Origin: Frigidibacter sp037095735
Lineage (GTDB): Bacteria; Pseudomonadota; Alphaproteobacteria; Rhodobacterales; Rhodobacteraceae
DNA: 64,000 bases
Direction of reading: 5' to 3'
NCBI RefSeq assembly: GCF_037095735.1
Contig: NZ_JBAWKD010000001.1
Location: 372,001 to 436,000 of the forward strand
Every line of letters starts with the position of its first letter. Within the stretch, counting starts at the first letter, position 1. The notes under the pieces were generated by a model. The model searched no databases. It saw only the letters and a program-made list of their open reading frames with translations, and was not told the origin of the DNA. The translations under genes and the position numbers were made by a program. Positions 1 to 8,519 of the stretch are shown here, piece after piece.

Positions 1-258
1 GGCATGGTGCTGAACGCCACCGGCCAAGGCACGGGCCTCGCCTTCCTGCACATGGAGATGAACGTCGTGGCGCCGGTCCTGCAGGGCGACACCATCCATG
101 TCGAGATCGAGGTGACCGAGATCCGCCCCGCGAAGAAGGCCGGCCGCGGGCTGGTGCGGACCCGCAACGACATCGTCAACCAGCGCGGCGAGACGGTCAT
201 CACCTATACACCGCTGCGGCTCATGGCCGGCCGCCACGCCGCCGAGGCCGCGCAATGA
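1..258 (+). CDS. MaoC-family dehydratase, 3' fragment
   Basis: C-terminal 85 residues of a hotdog-fold protein; the start lies before the window. The visible part (NATGQGTG, then VVAPVLQGDTIHVEIEV and a C-terminal VITYTPLRLM) matches the later part of MaoC-like acyl-CoA dehydratases, where a short-chain acyl thioester binds. The Met at base 4 is probably internal, because it would delete the N-terminal half of the fold. The stop overlaps the next start by four bases (ATGA at 255-258), so the nitroreductase downstream is probably translationally coupled. The substrate cannot be told from this fragment. Confidence 0.7.
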   Translation, partial: GMVLNATGQGTGLAFLHMEMNVVAPVLQGDTIHVEIEVTEIRPAKKAGRGLVRTRNDIVNQRGETVITYTPLRLMAGRHAAEAAQ

Positions 259-974
259 CAGGAGAGGCGCCGGACATCCCCCCTGCCCTGCCACCCCACG
301 GCGACCCCGGCGTGCTGGCGACCATGGCCGGCCGCCGCTCGGTGCGCGCCTTTCTTCCCGACCCGGTGGCGCGCGCCACGATTGAGGCGATCCTAGACGC
401 CGCCGCGCGCGCGCCCTCGGGGTCGAACACCCAGCCTTGGCGGGTGACGGTCCTGACCGGCGCCGCGCTCGACCGGCTGGGGCGCCGCCTGGAAGCGCTG
501 GCGCTGTCGGGCGACGGCGGCACGCCCGAATACCACTACTACCCGCGCAACTGGCGCGAACCCTACCTGTCGCGCCGGCGCAAGGTCGGATGGGACCTCT
601 ACACCAGCCTCGGCATCAATCGGGCCGAGAAGGACCGCATGGCCACTCAGCATGCCCGAAACTACAGCTTCTTCGGCGCGCCGGTTGGCCTGATCTTTTC
701 GATCGACCGCGACATGGAGCTGGGCAGCTGGCTCGACTACGGAATGTTCCTGCAAAACCTCATGCTGGCCGCACGCGCCCACGGGCTTGACACCTGCCCG
801 CAGGCCGCTTTCGTACGTTACCCGCAGCAAGTGGCGGCGTTGGCGCAGCTGTTACCGGAGGAGAAGCTGGTTTGTGGCATGGCCTTGGGCCGCGCGGACT
901 GGGCTGATCCGGCAAATAGATTCTGCACCGAACGAATTGGTACCGACACATTCACGAAATTTCTGAGCGAATGA
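255..974 (+). CDS. nitroreductase family protein
   Basis: 239 residues, a normal length for an FMN-dependent nitroreductase. The N-terminal third carries the hallmark flavin segment RRSVRAFLPDPV followed by APSGSNTQPW (about residues 27-63), which holds the FMN phosphate and ribityl chain. The middle contains YGMFLQNLMLAARAHGLDTCPQ, the usual helix at the dimer interface. Such enzymes reduce nitroaromatics, quinones or enones with NAD(P)H in the cytoplasm. The start overlaps the MaoC stop by ATGA, suggesting a small lipid or acyl-CoA related operon, but the physiological substrate is unknown. Confidence 0.85.
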   Translation: MTGEAPDIPPALPPHGDPGVLATMAGRRSVRAFLPDPVARATIEAILDAAARAPSGSNTQPWRVTVLTGAALDRLGRRLEALALSGDGGTPEYHYYPRNWREPYLSRRRKVGWDLYTSLGINRAEKDRMATQHARNYSFFGAPVGLIFSIDRDMELGSWLDYGMFLQNLMLAARAHGLDTCPQAAFVRYPQQVAALAQLLPEEKLVCGMALGRADWADPANRFCTERIGTDTFTKFLSE

Positions 975-1196
975 TCCGTCGCCTTTCCCGCATGCGCCAA
1001 GCGGTGGAGCCGATGCTCTTCCCGCTGAGAGCTGGACCATTTGGAACTGGGCTTCCGCCTAAGTCACCTTGATGGCAGAAGAGTCGAGGCGACTGGGAGC
1101 GGTTTTTCTAAATCCGCCTGCGATATGACGATCCCTTTGCTCGGAACTTGAATGGCGTCTTCGCCGATAGCGGACGTGCCCGGGTGGCCAGCGGCT

Positions 1197-2006
1197 TCAG
1201 TATCTCCCAACCTCCTGCGCCAACGCCAACGAACGCTCGCGCGCGGCACGGACTGCGCTGCGAAGGAGCCGAGGCAGCCCTTCGTCCATTTCCAGGACGC
1301 TGAGGCCAGCCTGCGTGGTGCCATGCCGGCTGGTCACAGCGCGTTTCAGATCCAGCACAGGGCGAGGATCGGCTTCGAGCAGCGCTGCCGCCCCGAAAAG
1401 CGTCTCCTCTGCCAAGAGATCCGCCAGAGCATCCGGCAGGCCCTCAGCGCGCGCCGCTTCGGCAAGGTGGTGGACGAAGGCGAAGACATAACCCGGACCG
1501 CTGCCGGCCACGGCGGTGGCGCTGTCGATCTGCCATTCATGCTCAAGCCATTCGACGCGCCCCGACCCCTCGAAGATCCGCGTGGCCTGCGTCCGGTCCT
1601 GCGCCGACACCCCGGCAGGCGCATAGCCGACCGTCATGCCGCGCGACACCAGCGCGGGCAGGTTCGGCATCATCCTCACAGTCCTGTCGGGGCCGAAGCG
1701 GGCCTGCAGCGCCTCGACCGTCACCCCGGCCATGATCGAGATCACCAGGCCGCAGTCCTGCGGGAAGTCGGAGGCGGGCTGTGCCGCGAACTGCTGCGGC
1801 TTCACGGCAAGGACCGTGACGTCGAAGGTCTGCCCTTGCAGGGGCGCCAGGCTGTCGAGGAACTGCACCCCATCGGCCGGCAGAAGCGACTTGGCCCTGT
1901 CGATGTCCCTGTCGACGACGATCAGCCGGGCCTCCAGACAGGCCCGCAACAGGCCGGCGGCGATGGCCGCGCCCATGTTCCCGCAGCCTAAAAACAGCAC
2001 CTTCAT
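1197..2006 (-). CDS. pyrroline-5-carboxylate reductase-like protein
   Basis: 269 residues. The N-terminal Rossmann motif GCGNMG (residues 7-12) binds NAD(P)H, and the overall pattern (AVKPQQ near residue 70, SIMAGV, RMMPNLPALV, GSGPGYVFAFV) is that of ProC, which reduces pyrroline-5-carboxylate to proline. The C-terminal family signature, normally TSPGGTT-x-AG, here reads TSRHGTTQAG: the Pro-Gly is replaced by Arg-His. It is the last gene of the operon running from 7353, starting one base after the argE-like stop with a GGAGGG ribosome site. Because of the altered signature and the catabolic context I regard it as ProC-like, perhaps acting on a different cyclic imine. Confidence 0.75.
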   Translation of the reverse strand: MKVLFLGCGNMGAAIAAGLLRACLEARLIVVDRDIDRAKSLLPADGVQFLDSLAPLQGQTFDVTVLAVKPQQFAAQPASDFPQDCGLVISIMAGVTVEALQARFGPDRTVRMMPNLPALVSRGMTVGYAPAGVSAQDRTQATRIFEGSGRVEWLEHEWQIDSATAVAGSGPGYVFAFVHHLAEAARAEGLPDALADLLAEETLFGAAALLEADPRPVLDLKRAVTSRHGTTQAGLSVLEMDEGLPRLLRSAVRAARERSLALAQEVGRY

Positions 2007-2007
2007 C

Positions 2008-3246
2008 TCAGGCCCTCCGTTCGCCCATGCAGCCTTCGCGCGTGCAGCCCGCCGCGCCGATGCCGAGCGCCAGCAGCAGCCTGTCCAAGCCCTCCATGCA
2101 GGCGATCAGCGCCGCGAGCGACGCCCGCTCGTCGGCCCGGTGCGGCTGGGTGATGTCGCCGGGGCCGCAGATGATCACCTCGAGCCCGGCCTGGGCGTAG
2201 TAGCCCGCCTCGGTCACGCCATCCCAGGCAACCGGATCTGCGTCGCGGAAACACCGGCGCACGGCTTGCAGGAACGGCCCGTCGGAGGCTCCGCGGAAGG
2301 CGGGCACGCGCGAGCGCACCTCGGTCTCGATCCCAGCGGCGGGTTCGTTGCGCAGCATCCGGGGCAGGATATCGTTCTGCAGCAGGTCCCCGAGGCGCGC
2401 GAGGAACGCGTCGGGGTCATCCTCGGGCACGCTTCGGAATTCGTAGTCCAGCCGGCAGCTGTTCGCGATCATGTTGCGCGCGACGCCCCCGGCGATCACC
2501 CCGACCTGGATCGTCGAATGCGGCGAGGCATAGCCGCCGGGCACGGACCGTTCCGCGTAGCGGTCGCCCTCGGACCGCAGGTGCCCGATCAGCTCGCCCG
2601 CGAAATGGATCGCATTCGCGCCGAAGCGGATGCGGGCCGCGTGGCCATCCGACCCGGTGATCTCGGTTCGCAGTCCCAGAATGCCCTTGTGCGCGATGAC
2701 CGGCGCCAGCCCCGTCGGCTCGCCCAGAAGGCACAGGCTGCCCGCCGGCAGGTTCGCCCGAAGGTAGGGCACAATGTCGCGCGCCCCGAAGCAGCCGGTC
2801 TCTTCGTCATAGGTCAGCACGAGATGCAGCGGCGCGTCCGCGGCCACGATCTCTGCTTCGAGGGCGAAGGTGAGGGCGGCGGCGACAAAGCCCTTCATGT
2901 CGGTCACGCCCCGCGCGCGCAGGCTGTCTCCGTCGCGCAGCAAACGGAAGGGATCGCCGGACCAGCTCTGCCCCTCTACCGGGACGACGTCGGTATGGCC
3001 CGCAAGCACCAGGCCGGGCCGGACCGGATCGCCCTTGACCGCATGCAGGTTCGCCTTGGTGCCGGTCGCGTCGGGCAGCACTGTCACCGCGTAGCCCGCA
3101 TCGCGCAGGAGCTGCTCGCAGTAGCCGATCAATTCAAGGTTGCTGCGGTCGCTGATCGTTTTGAAGGCGCAGAGGCGCTCGAGGATGGCCAGCAGTGTTT
3201 CCGGTCTGTCTGTCACGGGAAGGATCTTTCTCAAAAGCGTGCTCAC
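2008..3246 (-). CDS. argE: M20 deacetylase, acetylornithine deacetylase type
   Basis: 412 residues. Zinc-dependent M20 peptidase-fold amidohydrolase. The first metal motif AGHTDVVPVEG (H84, D86) is followed by YDEETGCFGA, which carries the catalytic Glu pair, and GEPTG. The closest family pattern is ArgE, which removes acetyl from N2-acetylornithine. The gene overlaps the upstream permease by ATGA (3243-3246) and is followed directly by the proC-like gene. Placement in a transporter operon suggests it deacylates an imported N-acyl amino acid rather than serving arginine biosynthesis; that role is inference. The argE symbol reflects similarity only. Confidence 0.75.
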   Translation of the reverse strand: MSTLLRKILPVTDRPETLLAILERLCAFKTISDRSNLELIGYCEQLLRDAGYAVTVLPDATGTKANLHAVKGDPVRPGLVLAGHTDVVPVEGQSWSGDPFRLLRDGDSLRARGVTDMKGFVAAALTFALEAEIVAADAPLHLVLTYDEETGCFGARDIVPYLRANLPAGSLCLLGEPTGLAPVIAHKGILGLRTEITGSDGHAARIRFGANAIHFAGELIGHLRSEGDRYAERSVPGGYASPHSTIQVGVIAGGVARNMIANSCRLDYEFRSVPEDDPDAFLARLGDLLQNDILPRMLRNEPAAGIETEVRSRVPAFRGASDGPFLQAVRRCFRDADPVAWDGVTEAGYYAQAGLEVIICGPGDITQPHRADERASLAALIACMEGLDRLLLALGIGAAGCTREGCMGERRA

Positions 3247-3932
3247 CAGGCGGCGCCGATGACGACGCTGCGCGGGCGGCTGCCGCCGAGGCGACGCTCA
3301 AGGTGGCGGATGGCGCGCAGGATCGGGAAGCAGTAGGCGAAGTAGAGCGCCGCGCAGAGGCACAGGATCGGCATGATGTCGGCGGGGTGGCGATGGATCG
3401 CGTCATGGCCTTCGCGCATCAGTTCGACCACGCCGATCACCGACAGGATCGAGGTGCCCTTGATGACCAGCACGTAGGTGCCGGCCAGTGGCGGCAGCAT
3501 CAGCTTCCAGGCCTGCGGCAGGATCACATGCGCCAGCATCTGCCGCTTCGACATGCCGACGGCCGCCGCGCCTTCCCACTGCCCCTTCGGCACCGCCTGG
3601 AGCGCGCCGCGAACGACCTCGGTCGCATAGGACGAGGTGTAGATCGTCAGCGCGATGACGGCTGCCGAAAAGCTGCCCAAGTCGAAGAGCGATGCCCCGG
3701 TCGCGGGCAGCACGTAATAGACGATGTAAACCTGCACGAGGATCGGAGTCGCGCGGATCGCATGGACGTAGCCTGCCAGCAGCGTGCTGACGCTTCGTGG
3801 CCCGACGGCGCGCAGCACGCCGAACGCCAGCCCGATGAGACTGCCCCCCGCGATCGCGGCAAGCGAGATGATGATAGTGTTCACGAACCCTTCCAGCAGG
3901 AAGGGCAGTGTCTGGACAATGACGTCCCACAT
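3243..3932 (-). CDS. polar amino acid ABC transporter permease
   Basis: 229 residues with about five hydrophobic segments and the HisM/GlnP-family architecture. The cytoplasmic EAA-type loop (EGAAAVGMSKRQMLAHVILPQA, residues about 120-145) contacts the ATPase. Start ATG with GGAGG eight bases upstream. It is one of two paired permeases (the other at 3948-4628), as usual for His/Gln/Lys-Arg-type importers, where the two form a heterodimer. It ends overlapping the deacetylase start. Confidence 0.88.
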   Translation of the reverse strand: MWDVIVQTLPFLLEGFVNTIIISLAAIAGGSLIGLAFGVLRAVGPRSVSTLLAGYVHAIRATPILVQVYIVYYVLPATGASLFDLGSFSAAVIALTIYTSSYATEVVRGALQAVPKGQWEGAAAVGMSKRQMLAHVILPQAWKLMLPPLAGTYVLVIKGTSILSVIGVVELMREGHDAIHRHPADIMPILCLCAALYFAYCFPILRAIRHLERRLGGSRPRSVVIGAAW

Positions 3933-3947
3933 GGTTGGAGCCTCCGG

Positions 3948-4628
3948 TTAATGCCGCCGACCGGCGAAGTGGCGCTTCGCCCGGGCCGAGAGGGTGAGCA
4001 TCAGCGCGTAGATCAGCAGGTAGCCGATGGCCGGGGTGATGAAGGCCTCGACCGGCATGACCCGGTCCGACAGGACGGTCAGCCCGGCGCTGAGCAACTC
4101 GTAGACCGCGATGAAGCTCAGGACCGAGGTGTCCTTGATCAGCACCGCGCCCTGGCCGAGGATCGGGGGGATGACGTTCGCGATCGCCTGCGGGTAGATG
4201 ATGTGGATCATCGCCTGCCGGCGCGACATCCCCAGCGCCTTGGCGCCTTCGACCTGGCCGGGATCGACGGCTTCGATGCCGCCGCGGATGATCTCGCTCA
4301 TATAGGCGGTGCTGTGGATGGTCAGCGCGAGGATGCCGCAGGCCAGGGGCGGCATCGGGATGTTCAGAACCGGGATCTGCGCGAGGCCGTAGTAGATGAA
4401 GTAGACCTGGATCAGCAGCGGCGTGCTGCGGATCAGCTCGACATAAGAGACGACACCCAGCCGGATCCAGCGGCTCTGCGACGCGTGGCCCATCGCGACC
4501 AGCGCCCCGAAGCCCAGCGACAGGCACAGGCAGACCGCCGAGATCCAGAGCGTGGACCACAGCCCCCAGGCGAAGTCCGGCAGGTAGGCCAGCGCGACGC
4601 GGTAGTTGTAGATCTCAGCAAGCGTCAT
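3948..4628 (-). CDS. polar amino acid ABC transporter permease
   Basis: 226 residues, second permease of the importer. Several membrane segments, with the conserved EAA loop EGAKALGMSRRQAMIHIIYPQA (residues about 120-142). The motif RSTPLLIQVYFIYYGL is the family's usual sequence before the loop. It sits between the substrate-binding protein and the other permease, separated from the latter by 15 bases, so a heterodimeric channel is likely. The substrate cannot be read from the permease. Confidence 0.88.
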   Translation of the reverse strand: MTLAEIYNYRVALAYLPDFAWGLWSTLWISAVCLCLSLGFGALVAMGHASQSRWIRLGVVSYVELIRSTPLLIQVYFIYYGLAQIPVLNIPMPPLACGILALTIHSTAYMSEIIRGGIEAVDPGQVEGAKALGMSRRQAMIHIIYPQAIANVIPPILGQGAVLIKDTSVLSFIAVYELLSAGLTVLSDRVMPVEAFITPAIGYLLIYALMLTLSARAKRHFAGRRH

Positions 4629-4694
4629 CGGCGCCCCCGTGGCGGCGGGAAAGCGGGGGCCGGTGACGGCCCCCTGCAGGCTGGCTGGGACGGA

Positions 4695-5495
4695 TCATTT
4701 GTGATCGGCTTCCCAGGCATCGGTCAGCACCCAGTAATCGATCATCCGCTCGAGCGTCCGGTCGGCCTTCTTGATGCGGAACCAGTTGTTGATCCAGGCG
4801 GCCAGATGGGTGTCGTCGGGGCGGACAGGGAAGCTCATCGCGCCCTTCACGATCACGCCGTCCAGGATGCGCATCCCCTCGAACTCGCGGGTGAACTGCG
4901 CTGCGATGCCGCGCGCGGTGACGCCCGCGTCGACGCGGCCGACGGACAGCGCCTGCGCGACCGCAGGGCTGCCCCCAGACAGCTCGACCACCGTCGATTT
5001 CGGCATGTTGTCGCGGCTGTACTTCACATGCGAGCTGGCCTGCGGGACACCGATCTGGATGCCGTCCTTGTCCAGGTCCTGCCAGGTCTTGGCCGGGCTG
5101 TCGCCGCGCACATAGGCGACGATGTCGGACTCGTAGAAGGGATCGGTGAACAACAGCTGCAGCGCGCGCTGCGGCGTCGGCGACATGTCGGCCGCGATGA
5201 AATCGACCTTCTTGCTCAGAAGCGCCGGGATCAGGCCCTTCCATTCATAGTCCGAAAACTCGACCGTGACGCCCATGTCCTCGGCCATCATACGCACCAG
5301 CTCGACCGCCATCCCTGTGCGCTCGCCGTTCTTGTCGACGAAACTGTACGGAGGGCCCTGGGTCTGGACGGCGACCTTGACCGTGCCACGATCGACGATG
5401 TCGGAAAGGGTGTCGGCCTGGACGACACTGGCGCCGGACAGCTGCGCGGCGAGGCAGGCGATCGCGGCGAAGACGGAGTTTCTGAGTGTTTTCAC
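4695..5495 (-). CDS. amino acid ABC transporter substrate-binding protein
   Basis: 266 residues. A signal peptide (residues 1 to about 27, ending VVQA) directs it to the periplasm. The mature part is a family-3 solute-binding protein: TVKVAVQTQGPPYSFVDKNG near the N-terminus, then TGMAVELVRMMAEDMG and GDSPAKTWQDL. It captures a polar amino acid or derivative for the permeases at 3243-4628. The start codon is GTG with AGGGA about nine bases upstream. The ligand is unidentified; neighbouring deacetylase and aldolase genes hint at an N-acylated or beta-hydroxy amino acid. Confidence 0.85.
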   Translation of the reverse strand: MKTLRNSVFAAIACLAAQLSGASVVQADTLSDIVDRGTVKVAVQTQGPPYSFVDKNGERTGMAVELVRMMAEDMGVTVEFSDYEWKGLIPALLSKKVDFIAADMSPTPQRALQLLFTDPFYESDIVAYVRGDSPAKTWQDLDKDGIQIGVPQASSHVKYSRDNMPKSTVVELSGGSPAVAQALSVGRVDAGVTARGIAAQFTREFEGMRILDGVIVKGAMSFPVRPDDTHLAAWINNWFRIKKADRTLERMIDYWVLTDAWEADHK

Positions 5496-5528
5496 TGTTG
5501 ATTTCCCTGTTGGTGGTGGCAGTCCGGT

Positions 5529-6278
5529 TCAAAGAACCTTTTCGAGGAACTGGCGCGCCCGGTCGGTCCGGGGGGCGGCGAAGAACGCCCTCGGCGCGCC
5601 GGTTTCGACGATCTCTCCGGCATCCATGAACAGGATCCGGTCGCAGACCTCGCGGGCGAAGTTCATCTCATGGGTCACGAGGCACATGGTCATGCCCTCG
5701 GCCGCGAGCGTCTTGATCAGGTCCAGCACCTCGCCCACCATCTCGGGGTCGAGGGCCGAGGTCGCCTCGTCGAACAGCATCAGCTTCGGCCGCATCGCCA
5801 GCGCCCGGGCGATGGCGATGCGCTGCTGCTGGCCGCCCGACAACTGCGGGGGATAGTTCTGCGCCAGATGCCCGAGGCTGAGCCGCGCCAGCAGCTCTCG
5901 CGCCCGGGCCTCGGCCTCTGGGCGCGGCGTCTTGCGCACCAGCACCTGCGGCAGGACGATGTTTTCCAGCGCCGTCTTGTGCTGGAACAGGTTGAAGTGC
6001 TGGAACACCATGCCGACATCGGCGCGCAGCGCGTTCATGTCGGTGCCGGGGTCCGAGACCGCGACCCCGTCGATGCTGATCGAGCCCGAGCTGTGCCGGT
6101 CGAGCCCGTTGAGCGTGCGCAGGAATGTGCTCTTGCCGGAGCCGCTCGGCCCGATGATCGCCAGGACCGAGCCCTTCGCGACCTCGGTCGAGACGTTGCG
6201 CAGGGCCTCGATCATCCGACCGTCCGCCGTCTGGAACGTCTTGCAGACATTGTCGACCTTCACCAGGGGCTGTGTCAT
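5529..6278 (-). CDS. amino acid ABC transporter ATP-binding protein
   Basis: 249 residues, typical for GlnQ/HisP-like ATPases. Walker A GPSGSGKST (about residues 42-50), signature LSGGQQQRIAIARAL, Walker B KLMLFDEATSALDPE, and the H-loop in LVTHEMNFA. It energises the permease pair encoded downstream. It begins ten bases after the aldolase-like gene, so the catabolic enzyme and transporter are co-transcribed. Confidence 0.92.
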   Translation of the reverse strand: MTQPLVKVDNVCKTFQTADGRMIEALRNVSTEVAKGSVLAIIGPSGSGKSTFLRTLNGLDRHSSGSISIDGVAVSDPGTDMNALRADVGMVFQHFNLFQHKTALENIVLPQVLVRKTPRPEAEARARELLARLSLGHLAQNYPPQLSGGQQQRIAIARALAMRPKLMLFDEATSALDPEMVGEVLDLIKTLAAEGMTMCLVTHEMNFAREVCDRILFMDAGEIVETGAPRAFFAAPRTDRARQFLEKVL

Positions 6279-6288
6279 GGCGCGCCCC

Positions 6289-7353
6289 TCATGCCTGCTG
6301 CGGCAGCGCCGCGGAAGGGACCGCCCCCCCGGCCAGGCACTGGGCCAGCGCCGCCATCAGGGCCTCGCCCCCCGCGCGATCGACGTCGATATGGGTGACG
6401 ACGCGGATCCGGCGCGTCCCGAAGGCCCCGACCAGGACCCCCTGCGCGCGCAGTGCCTCGACCACCTCGGCCGCGGTCGGCGCCTCGGGCTTCAGGTCGA
6501 AGATGACGATGTTGGTTTCGACCGGCACCACCCGCTCGACCAGCCCGAGCGCCCCTATCCGCGCGCCGAGCCAGGAGGCCAGCGCATGGTCGTCGGCCAG
6601 CCGCTCGACGTTGTGATCCAGCGCGTAGAGGCACATCGAGGCCGCGATCCCCGACTGGCGCATCGCGCCGCCGAACCGCTGCTTGAGCCGCCAGGCCTTC
6701 TCGATATGCGCGGCCGATCCTGCCAAGACCGCGCCGATCGGCGCCCCGAGTCCCTTGGTGAAATCAATCCAGACGGTGTCGTAGTCTCGCGCATGGCGGG
6801 CGGCGTCGATACCGCTCTTGACCGCGGCGTTCAGCAGCCGGGCGCCGTCCATATGCGTGGCGACCCCCGCCGCCCTGGCGATGCGGGCCACCTCGTCCAG
6901 CGTCTCGACCGGCCAAACCGTGCCGCCGCCGAGGTTCGCCGTCTGCTCGACGCACAGAAGCGCGGTCTTCGGCAGATAGCGCGAGGCCGGGCGGATCGCC
7001 TCGGCGACCTGCGCGGCCGAGAAGACGCCGTTCGGGCCATGCACCGTGCGGATCATCACGCCGCTGAAGGCGGCCGGCGCCCCGGCCTCGTAGTTCACGA
7101 TATGGCTGGAATAGTCGCAGATGATCTCGTCGCCCGGCTCGGTGTGCAGGCGGATCGCGATCTCGTTGCACATCGTCCCCGAGGGCAGGAACACCGCCGC
7201 CTCTTTGCCCAGAAGCTGCGCGACACGGTCGCAGAGCGCGCGGGTGGTCGGATCCTCGTCCTTCTGCTCATCGCCCACGACGCAGTCGAGCACGGCCTCC
7301 CGCATCGCCCGCGATGGCCGCGTTTTCGTATCCGCATAGAAGTCGATGATCAT
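6289..7353 (-). CDS. threonine aldolase / beta-eliminating lyase family enzyme
   Basis: 354 residues from ATG 7353, chosen because GGAG lies about nine bases upstream and homologues start close to IDFYADTKTRPS; the longer frame to 7404 adds an unlikely Arg-rich leader. A PLP-dependent fold-type I enzyme: LPSGTMCNEIA near residue 75, HMDGARLLNA (substrate and PLP contacts) and the PLP lysine in DFTKGLGAPIGAVLAGS. Members cleave L-threonine or other beta-hydroxy amino acids to glycine and an aldehyde, or eliminate at the beta carbon. It is the first gene of the minus-strand operon and faces the LysR gene, which probably controls it. Confidence 0.82.
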   Translation of the reverse strand: MIIDFYADTKTRPSRAMREAVLDCVVGDEQKDEDPTTRALCDRVAQLLGKEAAVFLPSGTMCNEIAIRLHTEPGDEIICDYSSHIVNYEAGAPAAFSGVMIRTVHGPNGVFSAAQVAEAIRPASRYLPKTALLCVEQTANLGGGTVWPVETLDEVARIARAAGVATHMDGARLLNAAVKSGIDAARHARDYDTVWIDFTKGLGAPIGAVLAGSAAHIEKAWRLKQRFGGAMRQSGIAASMCLYALDHNVERLADDHALASWLGARIGALGLVERVVPVETNIVIFDLKPEAPTAAEVVEALRAQGVLVGAFGTRRIRVVTHIDVDRAGGEALMAALAQCLAGGAVPSAALPQQA

Positions 7354-7439
7354 GCCTTGCTCCGCTCTGGTCCGGGGAGGGGCACCGAAGCCCCTCCTCG
7401 TCATGTGCGAGCCAGATTGGCAGCCTGTTCAGCATTCGA

Positions 7440-7455
7440 ATAATAAAGATATTAT
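7440..7455. promoter_or_regulatory. inverted repeat, candidate LysR operator
   Basis: Perfect palindrome ATAATA-AAGA-TATTAT in the 154-base divergent space between the aldolase-like operon and the LysR gene. It is strikingly AT-rich against the surrounding DNA and fits the T-N11-A type of LysR recognition box. It lies 87 bases upstream of the operon start and 53 upstream of the regulator start, a position suited to controlling both directions. Confidence 0.5.
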
Positions 7456-7507
7456 CGCCAGCCATGCACAGATGATATGCTGACGCGGTGCTGCCAAGAG
7501 GACGACG

Positions 7508-8518
7508 ATGCGACTGAACTCCAGACTGCTCGAGTGTTTTCACGCCACGGTCTCGGTGGGCACGGTGACGGGGGCCGCGGATGTGCTGAACACCTCGCAG
7601 CCGGCGGTCAGCCGGTCGCTCAAGCAGCTCGAGGATGCGGTCGGGATGGTGCTCTTCACCCGGTCGGGCAACCGGGTCACGCCGACGGATGCGGCGCGGC
7701 TTCTGTTCCACGAGGTCGACCGCTCGTTCCGTAGCGTCCGGCAGATCGGGCGCTATGCCGAAGAGATCCGCAACCTGCAGCAGGGCAAGGTCCACATCGC
7801 GGTCGCGCCGGCCTATTCGCAGAACTTCATCGTCTCGGCGACGACCGCCTTCCGCCAGAACCGGGGCAGCGTCCACACCGTGATGTCGACGCGCAAGACG
7901 CAGGAGATCACCGACCTCGTGGCCGGTCGGCAATGCGACATCGGGCTGACGGCCTATGGGGTCGAGCCCGAGGGGACCGAGGTCATCCCCTTCACCAGCG
8001 CCCCCGAGGTCTGCATCCTGCCGGTCGGGCACCCGCTGGCGCAGCGGGAAGAGATCAGGATCGCGGACCTGCACGGGCAGGACTTCATCTATCTCAGCCA
8101 GATCGACCCCTATGCCCGGCGCCTGGAACGGCATCTCGAAGAGCACGGCGTGCGTCCCACGCCGGTGATGGAAGTGGACAACTCGCTGATCGCGGCAGAG
8201 GCGGTGTCACAGGGGCTGGGCATCAGCATCATCAACCCGTTCTCTGCCCTGGACTTCAAACGGCGCGGCGTCGTGATCCGCAAGCTCGAGATCGACCTGC
8301 CGTTCCACAGCGTGATCCTGCTGTCGAAGTTCTCCGAGAACGGGCCGCTCATCACCGAACTGGTGCAGAGCCTGCATGCGCAAAAAACGAAGTGCCTGTC
8401 AGAGATCGCTGAGCTCTCGCGTCCCACACATCGTGTCGATCTGCCCGGGAACCGAAGGGAACAGCAGGAGGAGGTCGTTACATCTACCGGTGAGAGGGAG
8501 TCAGCTCGGGAATCCTGA
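7508..8518 (+). CDS. LysR-family transcriptional regulator
   Basis: 336 residues. Winged helix-turn-helix at about residues 5-65 (SVGTVTGAADVLNTSQPAVS), then a type-2 periplasmic-binding effector domain. It is divergent from the amino-acid uptake and catabolism operon, the classic LysR arrangement, and probably senses its substrate. The last 35 residues or so (from about SRPTHRVDL) are Arg/Glu-rich, longer than the usual ~300-residue family length, and run up to a decayed IS5 transposase. The original C-terminus may have been replaced when the element inserted; this is inference. Confidence 0.85.
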   Translation: MRLNSRLLECFHATVSVGTVTGAADVLNTSQPAVSRSLKQLEDAVGMVLFTRSGNRVTPTDAARLLFHEVDRSFRSVRQIGRYAEEIRNLQQGKVHIAVAPAYSQNFIVSATTAFRQNRGSVHTVMSTRKTQEITDLVAGRQCDIGLTAYGVEPEGTEVIPFTSAPEVCILPVGHPLAQREEIRIADLHGQDFIYLSQIDPYARRLERHLEEHGVRPTPVMEVDNSLIAAEAVSQGLGISIINPFSALDFKRRGVVIRKLEIDLPFHSVILLSKFSENGPLITELVQSLHAQKTKCLSEIAELSRPTHRVDLPGNRREQQEEVVTSTGERESARES

Positions 8519-8519
8519 T

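Noticed and set aside
975..1196. Possible small gene or mobile-element fragment between the nitroreductase and the proC-like gene
   Set aside because: A minus-strand frame is open here but continues out of frame into the proC-like gene, and its text matches nothing I know.
1636..3336. Long plus-strand open frame opposite proC-like and argE-like genes
   Set aside because: Shadow frame in GC-rich coding DNA.
3195..5501. Long plus-strand open frame opposite the ABC transporter genes
   Set aside because: Antisense shadow; the minus strand encodes clear permeases and a binding protein.
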